From: Corynebacterium aquilae DSM 44791
Lineage (GTDB): Bacteria > Actinomycetota > Actinomycetes > Mycobacteriales > Mycobacteriaceae
Assembly: GCF_001941445.1 (NCBI RefSeq)
Contig: NZ_CP009245.1
Coordinates: forward strand, 2,007,992-2,071,991
Direction of reading: 5' to 3'
Length of the DNA: 64,000 nucleotides
Below the pieces are notes generated by a model that saw nothing but the letters and a program-made list of their open reading frames with translations, was not told the DNA's origin and ran no database searches. Shown piece by piece: positions 1-10,026 of this stretch. How positions within the stretch are numbered: position 1 is the stretch's first letter; the number at the start of each line of letters is the position of its first letter. Made by a program: the position numbers and the translations under genes.

Positions 1-2
1 CT

Positions 3-776
3 GCCCGGGGTGCGCAGGTGTTCGACACGATCACCGGTCGTCGCGCCATGTTGAGCATGCCGGTAGTCGGCGCGGTGATTGGGGTGATTTTTGCGGTGCT
101 TAGCAGCGCTGCGGTGAGGCTGAATCTGCCCGCTTTTTTCACCGCCGCTGTGCTGGTCATTGTGGGCGAATTGCTGACCCGGATGATGCACCTTGATGGT
201 TTAGCGGATGTGGGCGATGCGCTGGGTTCTTATGCGGAGCCGGTGAAGGCTAGAGAGATTCTTGCCGATAAGTACACCGGCGCGCTGGGGTTCGGTGCAG
301 TGTTGTTAACGCTTGGGGGCCTGTGGGCGGGGTTGTCCGCATTGTCCGCGGTGGGGCCGCTGGCGGGGTTGTTGGTGGGGTGTGTGCCTTTTGTGGCGCG
401 TTTGGCTGCGTTGGCTGGGTGCACGGTGGCGTATGCGCCGTTGTCCGCGACGGGCTTTGGGGCGTTGGTTATTGGGACGGTGCCGTCGCTGTGGCACCGG
501 GTGTGGGTCGTGGTGGGGGTGCTGGTGTGTGGCGGGGTGTCGGCCGCTGCCCTAGCCCCGGTGCTTCCACTGTCCTCGTGGGTGGTTGCGATGGTGGTTG
601 TGGTGGTGGTGTTAGTGGTGTTGGCTCTGGTCAACGGGTTGTTGATGCATATGAGGCGTCGTTTTGGCGGTTTGAATGGGGATTGTTTGGGGGCGGCTAT
701 CGAAATTGGTGGCGCGGTGTGTGCGGTGTTGTTGACTGTGGCTGTCTATGGTGTGGCGGCGGTAGCGACCGTCTAG
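3..776 (+). CDS. cobS: Adenosylcobinamide-GDP ribazoletransferase, 5' end outside window
   Basis: CobS joins adenosylcobinamide-GDP to alpha-ribazole, the last nucleotide-loop step of cobalamin synthesis, in the membrane. The visible protein is almost all hydrophobic helices and carries the family motif HLDGLADVGDALG, whose aspartates bind metal and substrate, followed by DKYTGALGFGAV. The reading frame is open to the window edge and the residues before the GTG at 18 (ARGAQ) look like CobS sequence, so the true start lies upstream and GTG 18 is only an internal codon. It converges on ilvE with a shared terminator. CobD and two CobC-type genes elsewhere in the window belong to the same pathway. 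Confidence 0.93.
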   Translation, partial: ARGAQVFDTITGRRAMLSMPVVGAVIGVIFAVLSSAAVRLNLPAFFTAAVLVIVGELLTRMMHLDGLADVGDALGSYAEPVKAREILADKYTGALGFGAVLLTLGGLWAGLSALSAVGPLAGLLVGCVPFVARLAALAGCTVAYAPLSATGFGALVIGTVPSLWHRVWVVVGVLVCGGVSAAALAPVLPLSSWVVAMVVVVVVLVVLALVNGLLMHMRRRFGGLNGDCLGAAIEIGGAVCAVLLTVAVYGVAAVATV

Positions 777-790
777 GTGGGGGCTGCTAG

Positions 791-833
791 CACTTTGGCC
801 CCCACCACAGTGAGTGTGGTGGGGGCCAAAGTG
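791..833. terminator. Bidirectional terminator between cobS and ilvE
   Basis: A perfect 19-bp inverted repeat (arms 791-809 and 815-833, 5-nt loop) sits between two convergent genes, so it can end both transcripts. It is followed by a GTT-rich rather than pure T tract on the plus side. Confidence 0.85.
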
Positions 834-857
834 TTGGTGTTTGTTCGGGGGTGTCGT

Positions 858-1961
858 TTAGTCGACGAGGGTGACCATCCAGTTGTGGGTGTCGGCGACG
901 GTGCCGCGTTGGATGCCGGTGAGGGTTTCGCGCAGCTGCATGGTGATGGGGCCGGTGGCGGCGTTGTTGATGTCGAAGTCGCCGCCCTTGCTCTTGACGT
1001 GGCCGACGGGGGTGATCACGGCGGCGGTGCCGCAGGCGAAGGTTTCGCTCATCTTTCCGCTGAGGGCGGCTTCTTGCCATTCTGCGGTGGTGATGATGCG
1101 TTCTTCGGTGGCGTAGCCGAGGTCGCGGGCGACCTGCAGCAGGGAGCGGCGGGTGACGCCGGGCAGCAGGGAGCCGGACAGTTCCGGGGTGACGATGGTG
1201 GCGTCTGCGCCTTCGCCGAAGACGAAGAAGAGGTTCATGCCGCCCATTTCTTCGACGTTGGTGTGGTGGATGGCGTCGAGCCAGACGACTTGGTCGCAGC
1301 CTTTTTCGGCGGCTTGTGCTTGTGCCAGCAGGGAGGCGGCGTAGTTGCCGGCGAATTTTGCTGCACCGGTGCCACCGGGGCAGGCGCGCACGTAGTCTTC
1401 GCTGAGCCAGACGCTGACGGGGTTGATGCCTCCGGAGAAGTAGGCGCCGGCGGGGGAGGCGATGACTGCGTAGGTGTAGGAGTTGGCGGGGCGCACACCC
1501 AGGGATGCTTCGGTGGAGATCATGAAGGGGCGCAGGTAGAGGGATTCTTCACCGCCGGCGGCGGGCACCCAGTCCTGGTCGACCTCGACGAGGACGCGCA
1601 GGGATTCGATGAAGTCCTCCACCGGCAGCTCGGGCATGGCCAGGCGGCGGGCGGAGTCGTTGAGGCGTTGGGCGTTGGCTTCAGGGCGGAAGGTTTTGAT
1701 GCTGCCGTCGGCCTGGCGGTAGGCCTTAAGGCCTTCGAAGATGGCCTGTCCGTAGTGCAGGACGCTGGTGGCCGGGTCGAGGCTGAGGTTGTGATAGGGC
1801 TCGATGCGGGCGTTGTGCCAGCCTTTGTCGGCGGTGTAGTCGATCAGTGCCATGTGATCGGTGAAGACGCGACCGAATCCGGGATTTGCCAGGATGCGTG
1901 CGAGTTCCTCGGCGCTGGTGGGGTGTTCGGTGCGGGTGATGGTGAAGTTCAGGTTCGACAT
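858..1961 (-). CDS. ilvE: Branched-chain amino acid aminotransferase
   Basis: A cytosolic PLP enzyme that moves amino groups between glutamate and the keto acids of leucine, isoleucine and valine. It is a fold-type IV aminotransferase of 367 residues, the length I recall for the C. glutamicum enzyme. The PLP lysine is K202 in [11 protein letters not shown], and [15 protein letters not shown] is typical of the family. I chose ATG 1961 ([11 protein letters not shown]); the frame runs 27 codons further upstream, but that stretch does not look like protein. The ilvE-pepA divergent arrangement is conserved in corynebacteria. Confidence 0.95.
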   Translation of the reverse strand: MSNLNFTITRTEHPTSAEELARILANPGFGRVFTDHMALIDYTADKGWHNARIEPYHNLSLDPATSVLHYGQAIFEGLKAYRQADGSIKTFRPEANAQRLNDSARRLAMPELPVEDFIESLRVLVEVDQDWVPAAGGEESLYLRPFMISTEASLGVRPANSYTYAVIASPAGAYFSGGINPVSVWLSEDYVRACPGGTGAAKFAGNYAASLLAQAQAAEKGCDQVVWLDAIHHTNVEEMGGMNLFFVFGEGADATIVTPELSGSLLPGVTRRSLLQVARDLGYATEERIITTAEWQEAALSGKMSETFACGTAAVITPVGHVKSKGGDFDINNAATGPITMQLRETLTGIQRGTVADTHNWMVTLVD

Positions 1962-2202
1962 GTCTTTAAAACTTACACTCACTGGGCTGGGCGCGCCCTG
2001 GAGAAGGGGGCACTTTTGCTTGGTGACTGCTGTGAGTCGCACGCATTGTTGGTTGGCGGGCGACGCATATGGGTTGGGTGGACTACGGTGGGTATCGATG
2101 GCGTGACGGCGCCCACCCTCGGCGGGTTTTCTGCTGGGTGTGTGGTGGGCCGTGCCAAGCGCCTGTCGAATCTATTCCCGCAGCAGAAAGTTTGTTTTCG
2201 TC

Positions 2203-3705
2203 GTGTCTGAAACCTTTACCCTTCCTTCCCAGGGCCACTTGCCCACCATTGCGGTGGCCGCCGAGCTTCCCGCTGACGCTGACGCGCTGATCGTGGCGAT
2301 GCTGTCCGGCGAGGATGGTCTGGAGCTTCCTTCCACTGGTCTCGGGGAGAGCGTCGATCGGGAAATCCTGGAGTCTTTGACCTCTTTGCAGGCCACCGGC
2401 AAGCCGCAGCAGGTGGTGAAGATTCCGGCGCCGAAGGAGCTGGATGTCAACGTGGTGGTCGCCGTCGGTCTTGGTGATGGCGATGACGTGGATGAGGAGA
2501 CTGTGCGTCGTGCGGCGGGTGTTGTGGGCCGCCAGTTGACTGGTGTGCATCACGCGGCATCCACCCTGAACCTGTTCGGCTTGGAAGAAGCCATCACTGG
2601 CCTGTCTTTGGGCGCCTACACCTACCGGGGTCGTAAGACCGATGAGGTTGATGCTGCGAAGGCCCCGCTGGGCGCGGTGACTTTCCTTGGGGATCCCGCA
2701 AAGGATTCCGATGTGGTGTCTTCCACGGTGGCGTTGGTGGAGTCGGTGGCGTTTGCCCGCGACCTGGTCAACACCTCTTCTGATGCCTTGTACCCGGAAA
2801 GCTATGCGGCGATCGCGCAGGCTGCCGGCGAAAAGGTCGGTTTGAGCGTGGAGATCCTGGACTACGAGGCGCTGGTCGCTGGTGGTTTCGGTGGCCTGGT
2901 CGGGGTGGGTAGCGGTTCTTCCCGCAAGCCCCGTCTGGTCCGGTTGAGCTGGAACCCGGAGGGCGCCACGAAGAAGGTGGCGCTGGTCGGTAAGGGCATC
3001 ACCTTCGACACCGGCGGAATTTCCTTGAAGCCCGGCGCCCAGATGGATCACATGATTTCCGACATGGGTGGTTCGGCATCGGTGGTGGCTTCGGTGATTG
3101 CTGCCGCCCGCCTGGGCCTGAAGGTTGCCGTGACCGCGACGGTGCCGATGGCGGAGAACATGCCGGGCGGCCAGGCTTACCGCCCGGGTGACATCCTCAC
3201 CCAGTACGGCGGAAAGACGGTGGAGGTGCTCAACACCGACGCTGAGGGTCGCCTGGTGCTGGCCGACGCGATCGTGCGTGCCTGCGAGGACCAGCCGGAT
3301 TACCTCATTGAGACCGCCACGCTGACTGGCGCACAGTTGGTGGCGTTGGGTTCGCGGACCTCTGGTGTGATGGGCAGCGAGCAGTTCCGTGACCGCGTGG
3401 CCGAGATCGGCCGCGGCGTGGGCGAGCAGGCCTGGGCGATGCCGTTCCCGGAGGAAATCGGCGAGCGCTTGAAGTCCCCCGTCGCCGACCTGCGCAACAT
3501 CACCCAGGATCGTTTCGGCGGCATGATGGCCGCCGGCATGTTCCTCGGCGAGTTCGTCGCCGAGGACGTGCAGTGGGTGCACATCGACATCGCCGGCCCC
3601 GCGTTTAACACCACCGCACCGTATGGCTATGTCTGTGAGCGCGGCACCGGTGTTCCGGTCCGCACCATCGTCGCCACCCTGGCCGATATCGCCGACAACG
3701 GCTAG
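2203..3705 (+). CDS. pepA: Leucyl aminopeptidase (M17 family)
   Basis: A cytosolic aminopeptidase with two catalytic metals that removes N-terminal residues from peptides. The C-terminal half has the M17 signature NTDAEGRLVL (codons from about 3235) and the metal and catalytic segments GKGITFDTGG and DMGGSA; the N-terminal half is the regulatory alpha/beta domain. I chose GTG 2203 (MSETFTLPSQG), which gives 500 residues, the usual size; upstream in-frame codons lie in the spacer to ilvE. It is divergent from ilvE, with 241 bp between the starts. The corynebacterial orthologue is sometimes called pepB. Confidence 0.94.
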   Translation: MSETFTLPSQGHLPTIAVAAELPADADALIVAMLSGEDGLELPSTGLGESVDREILESLTSLQATGKPQQVVKIPAPKELDVNVVVAVGLGDGDDVDEETVRRAAGVVGRQLTGVHHAASTLNLFGLEEAITGLSLGAYTYRGRKTDEVDAAKAPLGAVTFLGDPAKDSDVVSSTVALVESVAFARDLVNTSSDALYPESYAAIAQAAGEKVGLSVEILDYEALVAGGFGGLVGVGSGSSRKPRLVRLSWNPEGATKKVALVGKGITFDTGGISLKPGAQMDHMISDMGGSASVVASVIAAARLGLKVAVTATVPMAENMPGGQAYRPGDILTQYGGKTVEVLNTDAEGRLVLADAIVRACEDQPDYLIETATLTGAQLVALGSRTSGVMGSEQFRDRVAEIGRGVGEQAWAMPFPEEIGERLKSPVADLRNITQDRFGGMMAAGMFLGEFVAEDVQWVHIDIAGPAFNTTAPYGYVCERGTGVPVRTIVATLADIADNG

Positions 3706-3732
3706 CTTCAGCGTGTGCCCCCTTGTGGGGCA

Positions 3733-3832
3733 GCTGGGGTGAACCCGCATTCACCCCAGCACGCTCAACCCCACCCCCGCACCCGGGTGCTCCCCTGGAT
3801 CCCAGGGCGAGCGCCACGCGGGGGTTGCTTTT
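3733..3832 (+). terminator. Stem-loop cluster after pepA
   Basis: There are two structures: a perfect 11-bp hairpin (3733-3743 with 3750-3760), and a larger nested hairpin whose outer arms are 3773-3780 and 3818-3825, followed by TTGCTTTTTG. The second is the likely pepA terminator. The rest of 3833-3969 shows no other feature. Confidence 0.6.
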
Positions 3833-3969
3833 TGCCCGTACACCCACAAGGTGGGTCAAAGGCTTCACCTACCCCGCACAGCACAATGGTGGCCCCGTGA
3901 CCAGGGCGCTACCACGCCCCTAGCCGCCAAGGTGGTGGCTAAACCTCCTGGACCTACTGGGCTTGATGA

Positions 3970-4371
3970 CTAGGAGGATTCACCAGTGCTGTTGCGCTGC
4001 TCCCACTGCTTGCGACGCTGCGCCTGCTCCTGGCGCTTGCGCAACAGCCTCTCCCGCTCAATACGGTCGCGCATCCGCTGCGGGTAGCCGGTTTCTTCCA
4101 CGTCATACAGGTCCACCCCGAGTTCCTTGGCAATCACGTCAATGCCCTTCGGCCCGCCAATGGGGCGTCGAATGAACTCCCCTGTGGCATCGACAAGCAC
4201 CACCGAAAGCTCATTGACCAGTGTTTCTGGCTCAATAAAGCCCTCGACGAGCACCCGGTCAGCCGCCCACTGTTGTAGGTCAGCCAAATCGTGGGCGCGC
4301 ACCGTCTCCCCCGGCGCACGCGGCGGACGGGGGCCTTGTTTTTTCTTGCCTCGGGACAGAAAGTTGAACAC
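3970..4371 (-). CDS. Conserved actinobacterial protein of unknown function
   Basis: A 133-residue soluble protein. The N-terminus is basic ([15 protein letters not shown]), the middle is a compact alpha/beta segment ([24 protein letters not shown]), and the C-terminus is a charged helix rich in Arg, Glu and Gln. There is no signal peptide and no recognised catalytic motif. It sits between pepA and the E2 gene, as in other corynebacteria. The start is GTG 4371: a TATAGA hexamer (plus-strand 4380-4385) lies exactly 8 nt before it, suggesting a leaderless mRNA. Confidence 0.8.
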   Translation of the reverse strand: MFNFLSRGKKKQGPRPPRAPGETVRAHDLADLQQWAADRVLVEGFIEPETLVNELSVVLVDATGEFIRRPIGGPKGIDVIAKELGVDLYDVEETGYPQRMRDRIERERLLRKRQEQAQRRKQWEQRNSTGESS

Positions 4372-4502
4372 ATCAACACTCTATATGCGCAGGCCTTACC
4401 CCCGCACCCGGGCTAACGCGACATAGAGGGATTAAACCTAGTAGTCTTTGTGAGTATTGCTACTGCAGTTTTATCTTTAACCGCACCACGATCCTGATAC
4501 CT

Positions 4503-4507
4503 AGGAG
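4503..4507 (+). promoter_or_regulatory. Ribosome binding site of aceF/sucB
   Basis: AGGAG lies 10 nt before ATG 4518 and fixes the start of the E2 gene. Confidence 0.75.
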
Positions 4508-4517
4508 TCTGACACAC

Positions 4518-6506
4518 ATGGCGTTCTCTGTTGAGATGCCCGAACTGGGCGAATCCGTCACCGAAGGCACGATTACTCGCTGGCTGAAGAAGGTCGGCGA
4601 CACCGTTGCTGCCGATGAGCCGTTGCTGGAGGTCTCCACCGACAAGGTTGATACCGAGATCCCCTCCCCGGCCGCTGGTGTCCTGCTCAAGGTCCTCTTC
4701 GACGAGGACGACACCGTCGATGTTGGCGAAATCATCGCCGAAATCGGCGAAGAAGGCGAAGCCTCCGAGGCTCCCGCCAAGGAGGAGCCCAAGGCCGAAG
4801 CTAAGGACGAGCCCAAGGCAGAGGAAAAGGCAGCACCCGCCGCCTCCGGCGATGCCACCGACGTTGAAATGCCCGAACTCGGCGAATCCGTCACCGAAGG
4901 CACCATCACCCGCTGGCTGAAGAAGGTCGGCGACACCGTCGACGTCGACGAAGCCCTCCTCGAGGTCTCCACCGACAAGGTCGACACCGAAGTGCCCTCC
5001 CCCGTCGCAGGCACCATCCTTGAAATCCTCGCAGACGAAGACGACACCGTCGACGTCGGCTCCGTGATCGTCCGCATCGGCGACGCCAACGCAGCACCCG
5101 CCAAGGAAGAACCCAAGGACGAGCCCAAGGCCGAAGCCAAGGCAGAGGAAAAGACCGAAGCCAAGGCAGAGGAAAAGGCAGCACCCGCCGCCTCCGGTGA
5201 CGCCACCGACGTTGAAATGCCCGAGCTCGGCGAATCCGTCACCGAAGGCACCATCACCCGCTGGCTGAAGAAGGTCGGCGACACCGTCGACGTCGACGAA
5301 GCCCTCCTCGAGGTCTCCACCGACAAGGTCGACACCGAAGTGCCCTCCCCCGTCGCAGGCACCATCCTCGAAATCCTCGCAGACGAAGACGACACCGTCG
5401 ACGTCGGCTCCGTGATCGTCCGCATCGGCGACGCCAACGCAGCACCCGCCAAGGAAGAACCCAAGGAGGAGCCTAAGGCCGAAGAAAAGACCGAAGCCAA
5501 GGCAGAACCCAAGGCAGAGGAAAAGAAAGACGAGCCCAAGGCTGAGCCGAAGGCCGCAGCCAAGGTCAACGAGGGCGACGACCTGCCCTACGTCACCCCG
5601 CTGGTCCGCAAGCTCGCCGACAAGCACGGCGTCGACCTGCGCACCGTCACCGGCACCGGTGTCGGCGGCCGCATCCGCAAGCAGGACGTGCTGGCCGCCG
5701 CCGAAGGTGGCTCCGCCGCCCCGGCCGAAGCCAAGAAGTCCGGCTCCGCCATCTCCACCAAGTCCGTCGACCCGGAGAAGGCCAAGCTGCGCGGCACCAC
5801 CCAGCGCGTGAACCGCATCCGCGAAATCACCGCCAAGAAGACCCTGGAGTCCCTGCACTCCGCCGCCCAGCTCACCCAGCTGCACGAAGTCGACATGACC
5901 AAGGTTGCGGACCTGCGCAAGGCCAACAAGCAGGCCTTCCAGGACAAGTACGGCGTGAACCTCACCTACCTGCCGTTCTTCGCCAAGGCCATTGTCGAAG
6001 CACTGGTCAGCCACCCGAACGTCAACGCGTCCTACAACGCAGAGACCAAGGAAATGACCTACCACGAGCAGGTCAACCTCGGTATCGCCGTCGACACCCC
6101 GGCCGGCCTGCTGTCCCCGGTCATCCACAACGCCCAGGACATGACCCTGCCGGAGCTGGCCCAGGCCATCGTCGACATCGCCACCCGTGCCCGTGAAAAC
6201 AAGCTGAAGCCCTCCGACCTGTCCGGCGGCACCTTCACCATCACCAACATCGGCTCCGAAGGCGCACTGTCCGACACCCCGATCCTGGTTCCGCCGCAGG
6301 CCGCCATGATCGGCACCGGCGCCATCGTCAAGCGCCCGGTCGTCGTCACCGAAGAAGGCGCCGACGCTATCGCCGTGCGCCAGATGGTGTACCTGCCGAT
6401 GACCTACGACCACCAGGTCGTCGACGGCGCCGACGCCGGTCGCTTCATGACCACCGTCCGCGACCGCCTGGAGACCGCCGACTTCGACTACGATCTCGGC
6501 CTGTAA
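4518..6506 (+). CDS. aceF: Dihydrolipoamide acyltransferase E2 with three lipoyl domains
   Basis: This is the core of the pyruvate dehydrogenase complex; in corynebacteria the protein (also annotated sucB) serves the mixed pyruvate/2-oxoglutarate dehydrogenase assembly. Order of parts: three lipoyl domains with STDKVDTE motifs (lipoylated lysines K43, K154, K270), Ala/Glu/Lys/Pro-rich linkers, a peripheral subunit-binding domain at about 356-395 ([16 protein letters not shown]), and the catalytic domain ending in DHQVVDG (H632, D636). Lipoyl modules 2 and 3 form an almost identical 348-bp tandem repeat. The adjacent lipB and lipA make and attach its cofactor, and aceE near 47 kb encodes its E1 partner. 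Confidence 0.95.
   Translation: MAFSVEMPELGESVTEGTITRWLKKVGDTVAADEPLLEVSTDKVDTEIPSPAAGVLLKVLFDEDDTVDVGEIIAEIGEEGEASEAPAKEEPKAEAKDEPKAEEKAAPAASGDATDVEMPELGESVTEGTITRWLKKVGDTVDVDEALLEVSTDKVDTEVPSPVAGTILEILADEDDTVDVGSVIVRIGDANAAPAKEEPKDEPKAEAKAEEKTEAKAEEKAAPAASGDATDVEMPELGESVTEGTITRWLKKVGDTVDVDEALLEVSTDKVDTEVPSPVAGTILEILADEDDTVDVGSVIVRIGDANAAPAKEEPKEEPKAEEKTEAKAEPKAEEKKDEPKAEPKAAAKVNEGDDLPYVTPLVRKLADKHGVDLRTVTGTGVGGRIRKQDVLAAAEGGSAAPAEAKKSGSAISTKSVDPEKAKLRGTTQRVNRIREITAKKTLESLHSAAQLTQLHEVDMTKVADLRKANKQAFQDKYGVNLTYLPFFAKAIVEALVSHPNVNASYNAETKEMTYHEQVNLGIAVDTPAGLLSPVIHNAQDMTLPELAQAIVDIATRARENKLKPSDLSGGTFTITNIGSEGALSDTPILVPPQAAMIGTGAIVKRPVVVTEEGADAIAVRQMVYLPMTYDHQVVDGADAGRFMTTVRDRLETADFDYDLGL
4851..5489 (+). 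repeat. 348-bp tandem repeat encoding lipoyl domains 2 and 3
   Basis: Two direct copies lie 348 bp apart (116 codons). By eye they differ at only about four positions over roughly 265 bp (for example gat/gac, gaa/gag and ctt/ctc third positions), then diverge within the linkers. The first lipoyl module (from 4518) is clearly more different. Confidence 0.9.
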
Positions 6507-6533
6507 CCCCAGTCGCTCAAGCGCAAGCGCTAC

Positions 6534-6574
6534 AGCGTCGCCCCCACCCACACCAGGTGGGGGCGACGCTTTTT
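6534..6574 (+). terminator. Rho-independent terminator after aceF
   Basis: A perfect 15-bp stem (6534-6548 with 6556-6570) with a 7-nt loop, followed directly by TTTTT. It separates aceF from lipB, so lipB needs its own promoter in 6575-6652. Confidence 0.9.
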
Positions 6575-6652
6575 GCATAGAACCACCTCTTGGCCAACCC
6601 GTGGCCCCAGACACCGGGAACAACTCCCCCACCCGATATCGTTAAAGACACT

Positions 6653-7420
6653 ATGACTGCACCCCGCGCGCCATTTATGGCCCCCGATCAACCCATCCGT
6701 GATCTTGGCCAACCACTAGAGATCAAAAACCTCGGCGAAATGGACTACCAGCAGGCCTGGGAATACCAGGCCGCACTCGCCGCCGAGGTCGCCGCCGGCA
6801 CCAGCCCGGACACCATCCTGGTGCTTACCCACCCCAGCTGCTACACCGCCGGCAAACGCACCCAAGACTCCGACCGGCCCACCAACGGCCTGCCCTGCAT
6901 CGACGTCGACCGGGGTGGACGCATCACCTGGCACGGCCCCGGCCAGCTCGTGGCCTACCCGATCATCAAACTCGTCACCCCCATCGACGTCGTCGACTAC
7001 GTGCGCCGCGTAGAAGAAGCACTCATCCAAGTCGTCGGCGACGCAGGGCTGCCCCAAGCAGGCCGCATCGACGGCCGCTCCGGAGTGTGGCTGCCGGAAG
7101 ACCACAAAGGGCCTGCCCGCAAAGTCGCAGCCCTCGGCATCCGCGTCACCCAGGGGGTCACCATGCACGGACTATCCCTGAACTGCGACAACAGCCTGGA
7201 TGCCTACCATGCGATCGTGCCCTGCGGCATCGCAGATGCCGGGGTGACCACCATGAGCCAAGAGCTTGGCCGCGAGGTCACCGTGGAGGAAATGATCGAG
7301 CCGATGTGTGCCGCCCTCGACGACGCTTTCGCCGGACGCCTGCAAGTCGCAGAACACCATTTGGGCAGCGCGCCAGACCCGTGTGCTGGGACGTTGAAGC
7401 TCAAGGCCCCGGGCAAGTAG
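6653..7420 (+). CDS. lipB: Lipoyl(octanoyl) transferase
   Basis: LipB moves octanoate from acyl carrier protein to the lipoyl-domain lysines of E2 and of the glycine cleavage H protein. The signature [17 protein letters not shown] is present. The catalytic pair is K157 (KVAALGIRV) and C191 (VPCGI), 34 residues apart as in the M. tuberculosis enzyme. I chose ATG 6653 (MTAPRAPF), giving 255 residues; a longer frame from TTG 6590 would begin right after the aceF terminator and looks non-coding. lipA follows 9 nt downstream, so the two are probably co-transcribed. Confidence 0.95.
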   Translation: MTAPRAPFMAPDQPIRDLGQPLEIKNLGEMDYQQAWEYQAALAAEVAAGTSPDTILVLTHPSCYTAGKRTQDSDRPTNGLPCIDVDRGGRITWHGPGQLVAYPIIKLVTPIDVVDYVRRVEEALIQVVGDAGLPQAGRIDGRSGVWLPEDHKGPARKVAALGIRVTQGVTMHGLSLNCDNSLDAYHAIVPCGIADAGVTTMSQELGREVTVEEMIEPMCAALDDAFAGRLQVAEHHLGSAPDPCAGTLKLKAPGK

Positions 7421-7429
7421 GGTGTGCCT

Positions 7430-8482
7430 GTGACTATCTCACCACCTGCCGGCCGCAAGATGCTGCGCATCGAGGCCAAAAATTCCCAGACGCCCATCGA
7501 AGTGAAGCCGCGTTGGATTCGCACCACCGCGAAAACCGGCCCGGAATTCGCCGACATGAAAAAGCGTGTCTCCGGAGCTTCTCTGCACACCGTGTGCCAG
7601 GAGGCGGGCTGCCCCAACGTGCACGAATGCTGGGAGTCCCGCGAAGCCACCTTCCTGATCGGTGGTTCCCAATGCTCCCGCCGCTGCGACTTCTGCCAGA
7701 TCGACTCCGGCAAGCCGGAACCCCTGGACCGCGACGAGCCCCGCCGCGTCGCCGAATCCGTCCGCGAAATGGGCCTGAACTACGCCACCATCACCGGCGT
7801 GACCCGCGACGACCTCGAGGACGAAGGCGCGTGGCTCTACGCCGAGGTGGTGCGCCAAATCCACGCCCTGAATCCGAACACCGGTGTAGAAAACCTGGTG
7901 CCGGACTTTTCCGGCAAGCCGGATCTGTTGCAGGAAGTCTTCGAGGCACGCCCCGAAGTGTTCGCCCACAACATCGAAACCGTGCCCCGCATCTTTAAGA
8001 GGATCCGCCCGGCCTTCCGCTACGAGCGCTCCCTGGATGTGATCCGTCAGGCCCGCGACTTCGGTCTGGTGACCAAGTCCAACCTGATCCTCGGCATGGG
8101 TGAAACTCACGAGGAAATCACCCAGGCTCTCAAAGACCTGCGCTCCGCCGGCTGCGACATCATCACCATCACCCAGTACTTGCGGCCCGGGCCGAAGTAC
8201 CACCCCATCGAGCGGTGGGTGAAGCCGGAGGAATTCGTCGAGCACTCCGAAACCGCCAAGGAGCTCGGCTTCACCGGCGTCATGTCCGGCCCGCTGGTGC
8301 GTTCCTCCTACCGTGCCGGTCGCCTGTACGCCCAAACCATCGCCGCCCGCGGCGAGGAGCTGCCGGAGAACTTGAAGCACCTGGCCGAAACCACCGAGGG
8401 TTCCACCGCCCAGGAGGCCTCCAGCCTGCTTGAGCGCTACGGCGCCAGCGAAGACACCCCGGTGTACTCCCGCCAAGGCTAA
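7430..8482 (+). CDS. lipA: Lipoyl synthase (radical SAM)
   Basis: LipA inserts two sulfurs into protein-bound octanoate. Two iron-sulfur motifs are visible: the auxiliary cluster cysteines in [12 protein letters not shown], and the radical [11 protein letters not shown]. The C-terminal RSSYRAG carries the conserved serine. GTG 7430 ([11 protein letters not shown]) gives 350 residues and matches the relatives I recall; an AGGG at 7418-7421 is 8 nt away. GTG 7424 is a possible alternative but leaves only 2 nt to that site. It lies directly after lipB. Confidence 0.95.
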   Translation: MTISPPAGRKMLRIEAKNSQTPIEVKPRWIRTTAKTGPEFADMKKRVSGASLHTVCQEAGCPNVHECWESREATFLIGGSQCSRRCDFCQIDSGKPEPLDRDEPRRVAESVREMGLNYATITGVTRDDLEDEGAWLYAEVVRQIHALNPNTGVENLVPDFSGKPDLLQEVFEARPEVFAHNIETVPRIFKRIRPAFRYERSLDVIRQARDFGLVTKSNLILGMGETHEEITQALKDLRSAGCDIITITQYLRPGPKYHPIERWVKPEEFVEHSETAKELGFTGVMSGPLVRSSYRAGRLYAQTIAARGEELPENLKHLAETTEGSTAQEASSLLERYGASEDTPVYSRQG

Positions 8483-8499
8483 ACCGCTAAGAAGGCCCG

Positions 8500-8585
8500 C
8501 TGCCCCTGATATAGCGGCATCTACACCAGCACCCGCGCCCCCTCCACCGCTTGGGGAGCGCGGGTGCTGTCGTTATCAGGGGCAG
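8500..8585. other. Nested inverted repeats after lipA
   Basis: The outer arms 8500-8511 and 8574-8585 are 12 bp and perfect. The inner arms 8527-8537 and 8559-8569 are 11 bp and perfect. No T run follows, so it is an unusual terminator at best, or a two-tier cruciform. Confidence 0.7.
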
Positions 8586-8673
8586 GTATGCGCGAGGCTT
8601 ATTTCATCGTGGCCGACACCTTGGGGTGGGCTGACAGTTTTCCTTCACTGCCCCGTGGCCTATTGTTTATGGC

Positions 8674-9444
8674 ATGGCAGATGCGAAGAAAAAGGCCCGA
8701 GAGGCCAATAAGGAAGCTAAGGCCCTCAAGCGCGCCCAGCGTAAGCAGACCCGCCAACAGCTGTGGCAGGCATTCAACATGCAGCGCAAGCAGGATAAAG
8801 CCCTAGTTCCGATCATGCTGGCATGCGTGATCGGCCTAGGCTTGCTGTTCTTCCTGATCGGCTTGCTGTTCGGTGGCCAGTGGTTCATGCTGATCATCGG
8901 CCTGATGTTCGGCATCATGCTCGCGTTCTACATGTTCACTCGTCGCCTCGAGTCCTCCATGTACGACCGCGTGAGCGACCAGCCCGGTGCTGGCGGATGG
9001 GCCCTGGAGAACATGCGCAACGGTGTTGGCATGGTGTGGCACACCAAGACCGCCGTCGCCGCAAACCGGGAAATGGACGTCGTGCACCGCGTCGTCGGCA
9101 ACCCTGGCATCGTGCTGGTTGGCGAAGGCGACGAAAAGCGCCTAAAGCCGCTGATGGCACAGCAGAAGAAGCGGTTGACCCGCGTCGCGGGCCAGCACCC
9201 CATTTACGAGATCCTCGCCGGCGAAGGCGAAGGCCGGGTGCCGATCAAGAAGCTGCAGCGCGAAATGATGAAGCTGCCGCGCAACCTAAGCAAGGATGAG
9301 GTCGCTGCCCTGGCTGCCCGCGTGGAGTCTATGGACAATCTGGCTGGCGGTATGGCTGGGCTGCCGAAGGGACCAGTTCCGGGCAACGCCAAAATGTCCG
9401 GCATGAACCGCCGCGCCCGCCGCGCCCAGCAGCGCAACAAATAA
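8674..9444 (+). CDS. DUF4191 membrane protein
   Basis: 256 residues: a highly charged Lys/Ala/Arg N-terminal helix (about 1-45), two membrane helices at about 46-90 (IMLACVIGLGLLFFLIGLL and the segment from WFMLIIGL), then a soluble domain and a basic tail ending in RRARRAQQRNK. It matches the DUF4191 family, conserved between lipA and glnA1 in actinobacteria. The function is unknown. The neighbourhood (lipoate genes, RDD protein, GlnA1) is syntenic but gives no direct clue. Confidence 0.85.
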   Translation: MADAKKKAREANKEAKALKRAQRKQTRQQLWQAFNMQRKQDKALVPIMLACVIGLGLLFFLIGLLFGGQWFMLIIGLMFGIMLAFYMFTRRLESSMYDRVSDQPGAGGWALENMRNGVGMVWHTKTAVAANREMDVVHRVVGNPGIVLVGEGDEKRLKPLMAQQKKRLTRVAGQHPIYEILAGEGEGRVPIKKLQREMMKLPRNLSKDEVAALAARVESMDNLAGGMAGLPKGPVPGNAKMSGMNRRARRAQQRNK

Positions 9445-9473
9445 CTTTCGCGCACAGCCCCTGCACGAACACT

Positions 9474-9519
9474 AAAAGGGTGGTGCTGCAAGACCGTTGT
9501 CTTGCAGCACCACCCTTTT
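9474..9519. terminator. Bidirectional terminator between DUF4191 and RDD genes
   Basis: A perfect 21-bp inverted repeat (9474-9494 with 9499-9519) with a 4-nt loop. It starts with AAAA and ends with TTTT, so both convergent transcripts gain a U tract. Confidence 0.93.
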
Positions 9520-9555
9520 GGCATATGGCGGGCTATTCGCCACGATGCGATTGCT

Positions 9556-10026
9556 CTAGCCGAAGATGACCGCCGTCTGGGTGACGCGGTCGTGCAGCCC
9601 ACGGCCGTCGGAGTCCACCAAGATGGGCGGCAGGATCAGCACGGTCAATAGTGCGCGGACGACGGCGCGCCCCACACCCACGCGGGCATTAGCCTCATCA
9701 ATGCGGGCAACACCCATTCGGAAGATGGCTTGGCCGGGGGTGCGGGCAAACAAGCTGACGGAAATGATGCTGATGATGAAAAACGCAATCAGTGTCACGG
9801 TGGACATGCCACCAAAGAAGTCGGTGATTGATTCCACGATGGTGGCTGCCAACATGGCGATGATCCAGTCGGCCCACAAGCCACCGCAGCGGCGCAGCAC
9901 ACTGACCAGAGCCCCGGGGCCTTTTTCCGGCAGGCCAAGGAACTCTCCCGGCCACCGCGCCTCGCGGAAGTCGGCTTCGCCGGCAATGGTTGGGGTATCG
10001 AGCCAAGATTGATCTTTTCGCGCCAT
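9556..10026 (-). CDS. RDD family membrane protein
   Basis: 156 residues with the RDD arrangement: a soluble N-terminus, then an Arg-containing helix start (RCGGLWADWIIAMLAA), a second helix (TLIAFFIISIISVSLFA), the motif FARTPGQAIFRMGVARID and a last helix that ends with the acidic pair in VDSDGRGLHDR. RDD proteins are small membrane proteins of mostly unknown role, some linked to ion transport. Its place between DUF4191 and glnA1 is conserved in actinobacteria. Confidence 0.85.
   Translation of the reverse strand: MARKDQSWLDTPTIAGEADFREARWPGEFLGLPEKGPGALVSVLRRCGGLWADWIIAMLAATIVESITDFFGGMSTVTLIAFFIISIISVSLFARTPGQAIFRMGVARIDEANARVGVGRAVVRALLTVLILPPILVDSDGRGLHDRVTQTAVIFG

Noticed and set aside
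4413-6632. A 739-codon antisense frame across aceF
   Set aside because: Long antisense frames are expected opposite G/C-biased coding sequence; aceF is unmistakable.
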